Notes under the pieces: generated by a model
Seen by the model: the letters and a program-made list of their open reading frames with translations, nothing else
Database searches by the model: none
What the model was told of the DNA's origin: nothing
In this document: positions 18,120-27,503 of the stretch, piece by piece
Layout: every line of letters starts with the position of its first letter
Numbering within the stretch: position 1 is the stretch's first letter
Translations under genes and position numbers: made by a program
Source: JABAAE01 sp905480545
GTDB lineage: Bacteria; Planctomycetota; Planctomycetia; Pirellulales; Pirellulaceae
Assembly (NCBI GenBank): GCA_943788025.1
Contig: CALSOR010000004.1
Location: forward strand, 781,219 to 845,218
DNA: 64,000 nucleotides
Direction: 5' to 3'

Positions 18120-20348
18120 ATGCGACGTTCGCGAGTAAGTAGTTTAACTGATTTGGATTCGCTTGTTATGCAGGATACACTTCTAAGCCAATTTCACCGT
18201 AATCTGTTCAGAACAACTCTAGCGGTTGCGATTTACTGTGTTGGTGCGTTCAACCCTACACTGGTTGCTTTTGCAGAGGACCAACGGCCCAACATTATCG
18301 TGATAATGGCGGACGACATGGGTTTTTCGGACATCGGTCCATACGGTGGTGAAATACACACGCCGGCCCTTGATGAACTTGCCCAAAACGGCGTTCGCTT
18401 CACACAATTCTACAATACGGCTCGCTGTTGCCCGACACGCGCCTCATTGCTTTCTGGTTTGTACCCCCACCAAGCGGGTGTAGGCTGGATGATGTCTGAC
18501 AACGGACATGATGGTTATCGAGGCGAATTAAGCCGAGACTGCGTGACAATCGCCGAGGCATTAAAGCCAGCGGGCTACTCGACTTATATGAGTGGCAAGT
18601 GGCACATCACGAAAGATGTTCGCCCTGACGGTGACAAATCAAATTGGCCTCGGCAACGTGGCTTTGACAGATTCTTCGGTACGATTCATGGAGCCGGAAG
18701 TTTCTTTGACCCCAACAGCCTAACGTCGGACAACACGCAAATCGCTCCCAAGGAGGATTTTTACTACACAGATGCGATCAGTGATCATGCTGTCAAATTT
18801 ATCAAAGAGCATGACAAATCAGACCCCTACTTTATGTACGTGGCCTACACTGCACCCCATTGGCCGATGCACGCACGCCCCGAAGATATCGAACGCTACA
18901 GCGGTCGCTACGATACTGGTTGGGATGCCTTGCGTGGCGAACGATTTTCTCGCCAAAAAAAGATGGGGCTGATCGACAAAAGCTGGAAACTTACCGAACG
19001 AGATAGCGGTGTACCCGTCTGGCCAGAAGAAAAAAACAAGCCGTGGAACATTCGCCGAATGGAAGTTTACGCCGCGATGGTTGATCGAATGGATTTCGGG
19101 ATTGGAAGAATCGTTGAGTCGTTAAAAGCAAAAAAACAACTTGATAATACGTTAATCCTTTTTCTCGCCGACAATGGTGGATGTGCGGAAGAGTATGGCA
19201 GCAATGGGCCGGTCAAACCCAGTCGTGAACAGGCAGCGAAAATCAAAGCCATGGCCGATGGCGAATTGCAAACCCGGATGCAACCGCTCATTACCCGCGA
19301 TGGTAAACCGGTTATGACCGGTTATGGCGTCATGCCCGGAGCAGCGGATACTTATATTGCATATGGGAAAGGTTGGGCCAACGCTTCAAACACACCTTTT
19401 AGGATGTACAAACATTGGGTTCATGAAGGCGGTATTTCATCGCCACTCATCGCTCATTGGCCAAAAAACATCAAACGCAAAGGAGAATTTGAACGGCAAC
19501 CGTCGCACTTGATCGATATTATGGCAACCTGCGTTGACGTCTCCCAAGCCAAATACCCTACGGAATTTGACGGCAACAAAATCACGCCGCTTGAGGGAGT
19601 AAGCCTTGTTCCCGCGTTCGCCGGAAAAGACGTTGGCCGCGAAGATTTAATTTACTGGGAACACGAAGGCAACCGCGCGGTTCGCGATGGCAAATGGAAA
19701 TTAGTTGCTAAATCTTCCGCGTCTTGGGAACTGTATGACATTGAAAAAGATCGCACCGAAACCAATAACCTTGCTGCAACAATGCCAGAAAAGGCAGAGA
19801 ATTTGGCTGCGAAATGGGAAGCATGGGCCAAGCGTGCCGACGTCTACCCGCTCACGCCTTATAACAACCGGTCGTCAAAAGGCCTCTCCAAGAAGAAAAA
19901 GTTTCAATTAAAAACAGGTACGGATTTGCCAAAAGAAAAATCGCCGGTGATTAACGGCAAGTCCTTTACCATCAAGGGAAACATCGATGTAACGAGCAAC
20001 GATGGAGTGATCATTGCCCAAGGCGGAACGGCACATGGTTTTTCGATTTACTTGAAAGACCGCAAACTGCAATTCGCATCCCGAATTGATGGCAAAATCG
20101 AAGTCCTTTCCGCCAAGATCGCGGTACCCAAGGGTGAATTCAGTTTCGAATTTGCATACACAAAGGACGGAAAAGTCTCAGCTTCGATTGATGGCTCGGA
20201 TCATTTATCCGGAAAAGTGTCCAGTAGTTTATCGCAAATGCCACAAGATGGATTGCAAGTCGGCTCAGACAAGAACGGTGCCGTAGGAAACTACAGTGCT
20301 CCACATGAATTAACAATGAAGGGCACGCTGGTTGTAGAAATTCAATAG
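18120..20348 (+). CDS. Secreted arylsulfatase-type hydrolase (S1 sulfatase)
   Basis: Type I sulfatase, hydrolysing sulfate esters, probably of polysaccharides, outside the cytoplasm. An uncleaved-looking leader (LFRTTLAVAIYCVGAF) is followed by the metal site PNIIVIMADDMGFSDIG. The active-site signature CCPTRASLLSG lies near residues 103-113; its first Cys is the one converted to formylglycine. A later metal site is LADNGG. The catalytic domain ends near residue 590 (YPLTPYN), and an extra C-terminal beta domain of about 130 residues follows, probably glycan-binding. The first ATG at 18120 is used; ATG 18168 (MQDTLLSQF) is an alternative start. Planctomycetes carry many such enzymes. No sulfatase-maturing enzyme is in the window. 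Confidence 0.9.
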   Translation: MRRSRVSSLTDLDSLVMQDTLLSQFHRNLFRTTLAVAIYCVGAFNPTLVAFAEDQRPNIIVIMADDMGFSDIGPYGGEIHTPALDELAQNGVRFTQFYNTARCCPTRASLLSGLYPHQAGVGWMMSDNGHDGYRGELSRDCVTIAEALKPAGYSTYMSGKWHITKDVRPDGDKSNWPRQRGFDRFFGTIHGAGSFFDPNSLTSDNTQIAPKEDFYYTDAISDHAVKFIKEHDKSDPYFMYVAYTAPHWPMHARPEDIERYSGRYDTGWDALRGERFSRQKKMGLIDKSWKLTERDSGVPVWPEEKNKPWNIRRMEVYAAMVDRMDFGIGRIVESLKAKKQLDNTLILFLADNGGCAEEYGSNGPVKPSREQAAKIKAMADGELQTRMQPLITRDGKPVMTGYGVMPGAADTYIAYGKGWANASNTPFRMYKHWVHEGGISSPLIAHWPKNIKRKGEFERQPSHLIDIMATCVDVSQAKYPTEFDGNKITPLEGVSLVPAFAGKDVGREDLIYWEHEGNRAVRDGKWKLVAKSSASWELYDIEKDRTETNNLAATMPEKAENLAAKWEAWAKRADVYPLTPYNNRSSKGLSKKKKFQLKTGTDLPKEKSPVINGKSFTIKGNIDVTSNDGVIIAQGGTAHGFSIYLKDRKLQFASRIDGKIEVLSAKIAVPKGEFSFEFAYTKDGKVSASIDGSDHLSGKVSSSLSQMPQDGLQVGSDKNGAVGNYSAPHELTMKGTLVVEIQ

Positions 20349-20399
20349 CCTATTTTCAGGATGTCAACCTTTTCTTCACCGATGAGAAACTGTGCTCTC

Positions 20400-20866
20400 G
20401 AGGCATTATTGTTTTCGGAGATCCAAACGATTTGATGATGACTCTTAACCTTGAACGCGGTTGCGTCGCCACGACAACGGCCAGACCACAAAGGACTGGA
20501 TCGACCGCGGAGGGGGTGTTAGCGAATCAACAGCGGGCATGGGGCCCCAATTCCCCACCGACTCACACCGCGATGACCCTTGGCTAAATCTTTGGACATT
20601 GTTGCATAGGCATCGTATGCACAAAAATCCTCAAACGGTATACCGATAGCGACCATTGTAGATTCGTTGAAAAACGGTTGGCATTTCGCGGGTGATGGGT
20701 GGCTACCACATTCAGGCCGACAACATCGCAGGTTTAAAATTGGGTCGCGACGTTGCAAAGTTCATTTGGCCAGAGATTCAAAAGTACTTTGATGGAACAG
20801 CCCAGTCCAAACACGCGAAATCGCACGAGCACAAGAAAACCGGCATATGAAAACCGGCATATAAAC
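20400..20866 (+). pseudogene. Remnant of a PAP2/vanadium-haloperoxidase-like gene
   Basis: The last readable piece, from about 20692 to 20866, reads SRVMGGYHIQADNIAGLKLG and continues DVAKFIWPEIQKYFDG. This resembles the C-terminal SR.YGG.H...D...G..LG end of vanadium-dependent haloperoxidase/PAP2 proteins, with its catalytic His. Upstream pieces in other frames (for example GMGPQFPTD) are broken by stops. No start or N-terminal domain remains. The assignment rests on one motif. Confidence 0.4.
20836..20863. repeat. 14-bp tandem duplication
   Basis: Unit aaaaccggcatatg is followed directly by aaaaccggcatata, at the end of the haloperoxidase-like remnant. Confidence 0.85.
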
Positions 20867-20882
20867 CCCGCAGACCAAACAC

Positions 20883-20926
20883 CATCAGTGGCAAAGGGTT
20901 ACGAACCTGATTGCCACTGATGTTTT
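20883..20926. terminator. Strong hairpin terminator, possibly bidirectional
   Basis: A 12-bp perfect stem, CATCAGTGGCAA with TTGCCACTGATG, has a 16-base loop and is followed by TTTTAT on the plus strand. It lies between the plus-strand remnant and the end of the minus-strand regulator gene. Confidence 0.75.
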
Positions 20927-20967
20927 ATGTTCGATGTTTAATGTTCGATGTTTAATGCTTGATGTTA
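20927..20967. repeat. 14-bp tandem repeat, two perfect and one imperfect copy
   Basis: Unit atgttcgatgttta occurs twice, followed by a diverged third copy that runs into the stop codon of the minus-strand regulator gene at 20965. Confidence 0.85.
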
Positions 20968-22824
20968 TCTCTCGATCCCGTATTCTTCAATTTTGCGATA
21001 GACGGTCGCCCGGCCAATCCCAAGTAGTTTGGCCGCGTTAGGGACGCTATTGTTGCTTCTCGATAGCGCTTCCTTGATGAGTTTTCTCTCCCAAAAATCG
21101 ATCCGCAATGACTCGAGCTGCGTCGAACCCACATCACGCAGGCCAAGATCCGACGGCCGAATCGAGCTACCTTCCGCCATAACCACAGCACTGTCGATTA
21201 CATTTCGCAATTGCCGCACATTACCCGGCCACGAATAACCCACCAAAATATCTTTCGCCGATTCGCTTAACTTTAATTTCGTTCGACCATGCTGAAACCG
21301 AAAATGGTCAAAGAAGTGATGGATCAAACGCTCGATGTCCGATCCACGATCCCGCAACGGCGGTATGGTGACTTCAAAAACACTTAAACGATAATAAAGA
21401 TCTTCACGGAAGCGTTTCTCCGCGACAAACTCACTTAGGTCACGATTGGTCGCGCAAATGACGCGGACATCAACGTCGACTTCCTTGGTGCCACCCACGG
21501 GCAAGAACGGGTGCCCCTCCAAGATCCGCAGGAGTTTTGCCTGTCCTTCGAGCGTCAACTCACCGACTTCATCTAAAAACAATGTCCCCGAATCAGCTTG
21601 TTGAAACCAACCAGCATGGTCTGAGTCCGCACTTGTGAACGAGCCTTTTTTGTGTCCAAACAATTGGCTTTCCATCAGCTCGGCTGGGATTGCGGCACAA
21701 TTCACCGACAACATAGGCCGATCAGCTCGTGGACTACTCTTGTGAAGTGCTCGCGAGACAAGCTCCTTGCCTGCACCACTTTCACCGCGAACCAAGACGC
21801 ACCCCGAAGCATTCGCGATACGAGCAATTTTCTTTTTTAAGTCCTGCATCGGCGCACTTTCACCGATCATTTCATCGGTGTCGGCAACTTTCTGCATTAA
21901 CCGCTCGTGTTCGTGAACCAACGAAGTGTGCTGACGAGCACGAACCAGTGAGCGAACGACGATCTCGGAAATCGCACGGGCCACCAGGTAATCGCTTTCG
22001 TTAAATCGGCCCTCTTGCAGATAAAGATGGACCGCACCCAGCGTTTTTTCATGATAAACCAGGGGAACACAAATCGAATCGGCAAACTCACCAACATCAT
22101 TCACGTTTTTGTGATGATGATCCATGCGGACGGCACGCTGCCCTTCCGATACGATTCTTGTAAGCGATTCGGAAAGCTCAATTTGATTTGCGGCTGATTC
22201 AGGCACTACAATTTTCGGCGTCAGATGGCCATCTTCCTTTAGCCACATGAAACCGGCCACCGAAGCGTTGGTTCGTTCTTTGAGCTGACGCAGTGCCACA
22301 TAAACAACATCGTCCGGATCGTCGATGCTTAACAGCCGAAGGCTTAACTGAAAGACAAACGAAACCGCTTCCGTAGATTCCTGTTGTTTTAGAATGGCAA
22401 GCGCGATGTCCCCAGTATCCGAAGGGCGAACCTGTTCTTCAAAGACAACCGTATTATGGGCACTCGACTCTTCCGAGATGGGAGCCTGAACATCGGTCTG
22501 CTCTTGCTCTTCGCAAAACTCAAAACAAGTTTCACCTATTCGGAGCGTTTGACCAAACGACAATTTGCCCCCAGAGACTCGCGCCCCGTCAACAAAACAT
22601 CCATTTCGGCTGTCGTTGTCCCTGACTGTCCAATCCGTACCAACCCGCGAAATCGTCGCGTGGACGCGCGAACATTGCTTGTCATTCAACTTGACCTGAC
22701 ACTCAAACCCGCGTCCAAGTTGGTTGGCCTTGGTCGGGTCCAAATGGAAACACGCACCAGACTGTGGACCGCTTTGGATTTTCAGGTACGCGTCGCTCGC
22801 GTTCATTTGTTTTGAATGGGTCAC
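20965..22824 (-). CDS. FHA-GAF-AAA+ Fis-type transcriptional regulator
   Basis: 619 residues. Domains: FHA (about 20-105, with the phosphothreonine-site pattern GRG...SR.H...), GAF (about 165-300), AAA+ sigma-54-activator domain (about 315-545), and a C-terminal Fis-type helix-turn-helix (NAAKLLGIGRATVYRKIEEYG). Walker A is GESGAGKE (347-354) and Walker B GTLFLDEV (413-420). The sigma-54 contact loop, usually GAFTGA, reads GSFTSA at 394-399. The FHA domain implies control by a Ser/Thr kinase, which planctomycetes have in number. No kinase or sigma-54 target gene is adjacent. The changed loop leaves open whether it acts through sigma-54. Confidence 0.9.
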   Translation of the reverse strand: MTHSKQMNASDAYLKIQSGPQSGACFHLDPTKANQLGRGFECQVKLNDKQCSRVHATISRVGTDWTVRDNDSRNGCFVDGARVSGGKLSFGQTLRIGETCFEFCEEQEQTDVQAPISEESSAHNTVVFEEQVRPSDTGDIALAILKQQESTEAVSFVFQLSLRLLSIDDPDDVVYVALRQLKERTNASVAGFMWLKEDGHLTPKIVVPESAANQIELSESLTRIVSEGQRAVRMDHHHKNVNDVGEFADSICVPLVYHEKTLGAVHLYLQEGRFNESDYLVARAISEIVVRSLVRARQHTSLVHEHERLMQKVADTDEMIGESAPMQDLKKKIARIANASGCVLVRGESGAGKELVSRALHKSSPRADRPMLSVNCAAIPAELMESQLFGHKKGSFTSADSDHAGWFQQADSGTLFLDEVGELTLEGQAKLLRILEGHPFLPVGGTKEVDVDVRVICATNRDLSEFVAEKRFREDLYYRLSVFEVTIPPLRDRGSDIERLIHHFFDHFRFQHGRTKLKLSESAKDILVGYSWPGNVRQLRNVIDSAVVMAEGSSIRPSDLGLRDVGSTQLESLRIDFWERKLIKEALSRSNNSVPNAAKLLGIGRATVYRKIEEYGIER

Positions 22825-23226
22825 GCTCTAAATATAAATGACGCAACCGAATGTCCGGCATTTATCTTGAACTGTATGATACGGTAGGGACGAGTAGACT
22901 GGCTCGTTCGGAAAAAATTAAACCAGGGAATTTGCCGCGAAACGCATTCCCCGCAACAGCCATTGTTTCGAAATCGCAAGCATTCCGGTGAGATGACAGG
23001 TGCGATTTAATGCTGCCCAAAAAGCTATCGTTCCGGGCATTCATTTGAAACTTACGGAATCGATACAAAAAACTGTCGCACAAAAAAACGACGCTGAATC
23101 GAAGTATAAACGCAAATCATTGAAATGTCGACCTTGCCTTGAATATCCCGTCGGTTTAACATTTTAAGGTTCGCCCAAAAACATTGCTGGGCGTCCATTT
23201 ATTTCTTTAACGCCAGAAAAGTGATT
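22825..23226. other. Divergent intergenic region
   Basis: About 400 bp between the starts of the regulator (minus) and the protease (plus). A 73-codon frame at 22862-23083 has no signal peptide, TM or recognisable composition and is judged spurious. Promoters for both genes should lie here; none could be fixed by eye. Confidence 0.5.
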
Positions 23227-25326
23227 ATGCAAAAATTTCGCCGTAGCGGATTTCGCCTTCGATATCCAAGCTCTGTTTTACTGTTGGCCGTTTGCCTACT
23301 CTCTGCGTTCTCAAGCAACACTTTTCTAAATCACGCGAGTGCAAGCGAAGAGCTGAAGCCATCCGCTCTTGAAAAGCAACTTTCGGTCATCATTTCTCAA
23401 ATGGTCAACGGAGAAGACGGTCAGCATTTGCTGCGTCGCCCACTTGATGGCGAGATTTCTCGAAGAGCCATGAAGCAGTATCTCGATGGCCTCGATCCAT
23501 GGAAACTTTATTTTTACCAAAGCGACTACGACGAATTTACACAGCAGGAAGATTCGCTTGGGGAGATGCTTAAAAAAGGCAAATTAGATTTTGCTTTCAA
23601 AGTATACAACCGTTTTCTGCAGCGAATCGATGAGCGAGTGGAGATGGCCAACGAATGGATCGATTCTGACCTGGATTTCACTATAGACGAATCCATGAAC
23701 ACGGATCAGGAAAGCATCAACTACCCCAAAGATGCTGCAGAGGCAAAAGAACGATGGCGTAAACGCATTAAATACAGCCTCCTCGTTTTGAAAAGCACGA
23801 AGGTAGAAGGTGATGCTGCGAAAGATAAACTTCGCCGTCGCTACAAATCATTCAAAACGCGAATGAGTCAGTTAAAATCGGATCGTGTTTTGGAAATGTT
23901 TGCCAATGCAATCACGACTTCGTTTGATCCACATACGTCTTATTTTTCAAAGACAACGTACGATAACTTCTTGATTCAAATGGCCTTGAATCTGGAAGGC
24001 ATCGGCGCTTCGCTTCAATCTGAAGATGGCGTGACGGTCATCAAACGAATTGTGCCGGGTGGTGCAGCGGATAAAGAAGGCAGCCTGAAAGTTGAAGATC
24101 GCGTCGTTAGTGTCGGTCAGAGCACCGACGATGACGCCGAGATGATCGACGTCATCGACATGAACCTTGACGACGTAGTGAAGATGATTCGAGGAAAAGC
24201 GGGCACCGTCGTTCGGCTTGGAATCATGCCTCAAGGTGAAAACGAAATCAAAGTCTACAAAATCACACGAGAACGAATTGAGTTAAAAGACAGCGAGGCG
24301 CAAGGTGTTGTATTTGAACAAGGTACCAAGCCAGATGGAAAGCCATTCAAACTGGGTGTGATCGATCTACCCAGTTTCTACATCGACCTGGATGCGGCTC
24401 AAAAAGGAGACATTAACTACAAAAGTGCCACGAAAGACATTCGGAAACTGATTGGCACCTTCCGAGAAAAAGGGGTCGATGGTGTCGTTCTCGATTTGCG
24501 TCGTAACGGCGGCGGAAGCCTGGCGGAAGCCATTGGATGCACGGGACTTTTCATTGATCGCGGTCCAGTTGTGCAAATCAAGGGACCGTTTGGTAACGTC
24601 AGCGCTTACAACGACCGCTCACGCGGGATGGCATGGGACGGACCGCTGGTCGTGATTACGAGTCAATTCAGCGCAAGTGCGAGCGAGATTTTGGCGGGAG
24701 CGGTTCAGGATTACAAACGTGGACTGGTTGTCGGTGACAAAGCAACCCACGGAAAAGGCACGGTTCAATCCCTAGTCAACCTTTGGGAACAATTCAATCC
24801 CGGAATCAACAATCCGAACCCACCAACTGACTGGGGCGCACTGAAAATCACGCAGAGCCAATTCTATCGACCGGGTGGCGACAGTACCCAAAAGAAAGGG
24901 GTCGAAGCAGATATCGTATTGCCGTCTTTTTCGGATCATATGGATGTCGGAGAAAAAGATCTCGACTTTGCAATCGAATTTGACAAGGTCAAAGCCGCTC
25001 CATTTGAATTGAACCGTGAAGTTGATGCGAACGTCATTTCCGAATTACGCACAAAATCAAACTCGCGAATCGCAAAGTCGAGTGACTTTAAAAAGCTGGA
25101 AACAAACATTCAAAAATACTTGAAGGAGAAAGACAAGAGCACGGTAACGTTGAATGAGGAAAAGTTTTTCGCCCGTGAACTTGATGCCGAAAAAGAGGAC
25201 GAAAAGACACTCTTGGAGCAGGTCAACGGTGACCAGAAAATCCGCCGCGACTTCTACTTAAATGAAGTGATGGCGATTGCAGCTGACTACGCCGCGATCC
25301 TTAAAAAGACTCAATCGGTCAACTAG
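23227..25326 (+). CDS. prc: C-terminal processing protease (S41, Tsp/Prc type)
   Basis: Periplasmic tail-specific serine protease of about 700 residues. ATG 23227 follows GTG 23221 in frame; the ATG gives the usual basic start. Signal peptide: SVLLLAVCLLSAFSSNTFL. Domains in order: an N-terminal helical part (DGLDPWKLYFYQSDY), PDZ (about 255-340, GIGASLQSEDGVTVIKRIVP), the S41 protease core, and a C-terminal DUF3340-like tail. The nucleophile Ser lies in SASASEILAGAVQDY (about 484-498) and the general-base Lys in HGKGTVQ (about 513). Divergent from the FHA regulator. Substrates cannot be read from the sequence. Confidence 0.93.
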   Translation: MQKFRRSGFRLRYPSSVLLLAVCLLSAFSSNTFLNHASASEELKPSALEKQLSVIISQMVNGEDGQHLLRRPLDGEISRRAMKQYLDGLDPWKLYFYQSDYDEFTQQEDSLGEMLKKGKLDFAFKVYNRFLQRIDERVEMANEWIDSDLDFTIDESMNTDQESINYPKDAAEAKERWRKRIKYSLLVLKSTKVEGDAAKDKLRRRYKSFKTRMSQLKSDRVLEMFANAITTSFDPHTSYFSKTTYDNFLIQMALNLEGIGASLQSEDGVTVIKRIVPGGAADKEGSLKVEDRVVSVGQSTDDDAEMIDVIDMNLDDVVKMIRGKAGTVVRLGIMPQGENEIKVYKITRERIELKDSEAQGVVFEQGTKPDGKPFKLGVIDLPSFYIDLDAAQKGDINYKSATKDIRKLIGTFREKGVDGVVLDLRRNGGGSLAEAIGCTGLFIDRGPVVQIKGPFGNVSAYNDRSRGMAWDGPLVVITSQFSASASEILAGAVQDYKRGLVVGDKATHGKGTVQSLVNLWEQFNPGINNPNPPTDWGALKITQSQFYRPGGDSTQKKGVEADIVLPSFSDHMDVGEKDLDFAIEFDKVKAAPFELNREVDANVISELRTKSNSRIAKSSDFKKLETNIQKYLKEKDKSTVTLNEEKFFARELDAEKEDEKTLLEQVNGDQKIRRDFYLNEVMAIAADYAAILKKTQSVN

Positions 25327-25398
25327 TAGAGCCTTTCGATCGTTAATTCCGGTGCGATATGGTGCCGGTTCCCTCTCTCCTCTTAACGTCCGATTATC

Positions 25399-26271
25399 AT
25401 GCTTCAACTTTCCGTGAATCAGCTAACAACCATGCGTTGGTCAATGGCTGAGGACGCAACATTCTTCGCCGAAAATGGAATCTCATCGATCGGATTGTCT
25501 CGCGATAAGGTTGATGACTTTGGGGTCGAAAAAACCAAGGAGCTTCTCTCCGAGATGGGGATCGGAGTTTCGAGTTACGGGACGGTTGGATTTACTTCAG
25601 AGGTGGCGGGTCCAAAGCTCGCAGACCAAATCTTCCATGCCAATCAATCGATACAATTAGCGGCTGAACTTTCCGCGAAATGCCTAATCGTCCACACAGG
25701 CGGTACAGGAATGCATTTAAAAAAGAATCGATTTAATCTGGCAAAGCGAGTGATTGATTCAATTCTGCCCGTTGCCGAGGAGCACGGAATTAAACTGGCG
25801 ATCGAACCGCTTTTTCGGGATCCTCAGTCTCAGAAAAGTTATTCCCATAACTTTAGCGACAGTTTTGAGTTGGTAGAGAACTACTCCTCAACTCACCTTG
25901 GATTGAACTTGGATGCCCTTCATGTCGGCAACGACTTATTTAAGTGTCCATCGGAATTAATCGACCGACATGTGTTCCAAATTCAGTTGACCGACTATTT
26001 CATTCGCAATGGCCGCAGATTCCGATGTAATTTTGGGAACGGAGAGTTGTTGATCAATGATTGGCTACGATTTATAGATGAAAGCCAAAACGTGACGACG
26101 ATTGAAATTGAGATGTGGGGCGAAGAGTTTGACTACAGCCCCTACGATGAAACAGTATGCAAATCAGTTCAGATGATCCAGAATCTTGCGGGTCGGCATT
26201 TGCTTCCCAAAAACCCGAGCGAATCTAAGCCAATTGGAGCTGTAACGCCCGTTGGAATCTACAAAGAATGA
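25399..26271 (+). CDS. Sugar phosphate isomerase/epimerase-type TIM-barrel protein
   Basis: 290 residues of the AP-endonuclease family 2 (xylose-isomerase-like) fold. Recognisable strands are KCLIVHTGGTG, IKLAIEPLF, LGLNLDALHVG and TTIEIEMWG; these supply the usual Glu/Asp/Glu metal ligands. The His expected near the third ligand is at LHVG. The stop overlaps the next start (ATGA), so it is translationally coupled to the glycosyltransferase at 26268. That pairing suggests a role in making or modifying a sugar used by the transferase, which is inference only. Confidence 0.75.
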   Translation: MLQLSVNQLTTMRWSMAEDATFFAENGISSIGLSRDKVDDFGVEKTKELLSEMGIGVSSYGTVGFTSEVAGPKLADQIFHANQSIQLAAELSAKCLIVHTGGTGMHLKKNRFNLAKRVIDSILPVAEEHGIKLAIEPLFRDPQSQKSYSHNFSDSFELVENYSSTHLGLNLDALHVGNDLFKCPSELIDRHVFQIQLTDYFIRNGRRFRCNFGNGELLINDWLRFIDESQNVTTIEIEMWGEEFDYSPYDETVCKSVQMIQNLAGRHLLPKNPSESKPIGAVTPVGIYKE

Positions 26272-27503
26272 CTACGTTCGCGATCGTATTCTTGGGAACC
26301 GCCATCGCGTTTGTTCTGCTCCAGAGCATTTTAATCTTTCAATACAACCGTGTTCTCAAGCAGACCTCTGGCAGAGTTGGTTCGGACCACCCAACCTCTG
26401 TAGCGATGATCCTTTGCGTGCGAGGATTTGATCCGTCTCTCACCAATTGCTTGCTTGCATTGACTCAACAAGATTATTCCTTGAAGAAACTAATCATTGT
26501 TGGCGACCATGTCACGGATCCTGGAATGATCGCCGCAAAACAGTTTTTGGAAAAACAGAACAGCCTTGAATTCCAAATCTTGATCAATGATCAAATCCAC
26601 AAATCCTGCAGTTTAAAATGCTCGAATTTGGTTTACGCGTGCCAACGGCTTGATGATCAAATCGACGTGATTGCATTAGTTGATGCGGATTCAAATCCTC
26701 CGCAGGATTGGTTGCAAATGATGGTCTCTCCATTTAAAGACCACGAGGTGGCCGTTACCACGGGAATTCGCTGGTTTATTCCCACCGGTCCTCTCTCAGG
26801 AACGCTCGTCCGATACATCTGGAATACCGCTGCGATTGTCCAAATGGTTTGCTATCGAATTCCATGGGGTGGATCGCTGGCAATTCGCACTTCGTACATT
26901 CGAGAAACAGAGCTGCTCGAATATTGGAGCAACGGATTCTGCGAAGATACAATGCTGGACACAATATGCAATAAAGACAAAAAGAAAATTGCGATTGTCG
27001 CCGACGCGATCATCCCGAGCGATGAGCAAACAGAATTTGCAACCTGCATTCCCTGGATTAGCCGTCAACTTTTGACCACCAGACTTCATCACCCTAAATG
27101 GCCCCTCGTATTGGGGCACGGTTTATTGACAGGAACGCTTTCCTTCGGCAGTCTGCTCTTGGCGATTACCTGCGTCGTGATCCAGTCGCATGTTGCAGCG
27201 ATGCTATTCGCAGGCACCTATGTGCTCATTCAAGCAGGCAATGCATTGCTGTTGAACTGGATCGAAAGTCCGATTGCGAGAAAAGATCGATCCCTTACCA
27301 CCCGCATTGGATTGGCAAGGTTTTTACTGGGCATCTTTTTAACGCAAACTTGCTACTGCACAGCGATCTTGAAGACAGTATTCGCTCGAACCGTATCATG
27401 GCGCCAAATTGACTACCAAATAGGAAGCCACTCGGTCGAACCGGTTGGTTATCAACCCTATCAGCAATTGGAAATTGACAACAAGCAATCCAGTTCTCTT
27501 TAG
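26268..27503 (+). CDS. Family 2 glycosyltransferase, membrane-bound
   Basis: 411 residues. An N-terminal TM (TTFAIVFLGTAIAFVLLQSIL) is followed by a GT2 catalytic domain with VALVDADSNPP, the DxD-type metal site, and the acceptor-site CEDTML. Two or three C-terminal hydrophobic segments follow (LGHGLLTGTLSFGSLLLAI). The layout resembles ceramide glucosyltransferase/HpnI-like enzymes, with a variant of the Q..RW motif (SRQLLTTRL). It overlaps the upstream gene by 4 bp and converges on the reductase gene with a 4-bp overlap of stop codons. The lipid or sugar acceptor is unknown. Confidence 0.8.
   Translation: MTTFAIVFLGTAIAFVLLQSILIFQYNRVLKQTSGRVGSDHPTSVAMILCVRGFDPSLTNCLLALTQQDYSLKKLIIVGDHVTDPGMIAAKQFLEKQNSLEFQILINDQIHKSCSLKCSNLVYACQRLDDQIDVIALVDADSNPPQDWLQMMVSPFKDHEVAVTTGIRWFIPTGPLSGTLVRYIWNTAAIVQMVCYRIPWGGSLAIRTSYIRETELLEYWSNGFCEDTMLDTICNKDKKKIAIVADAIIPSDEQTEFATCIPWISRQLLTTRLHHPKWPLVLGHGLLTGTLSFGSLLLAITCVVIQSHVAAMLFAGTYVLIQAGNALLLNWIESPIARKDRSLTTRIGLARFLLGIFLTQTCYCTAILKTVFARTVSWRQIDYQIGSHSVEPVGYQPYQQLEIDNKQSSSL

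Noticed and set aside
22862..23083. 73-codon minus-strand gene
   Set aside because: No signal, TM or family pattern; it sits in the region needed for two divergent promoters.
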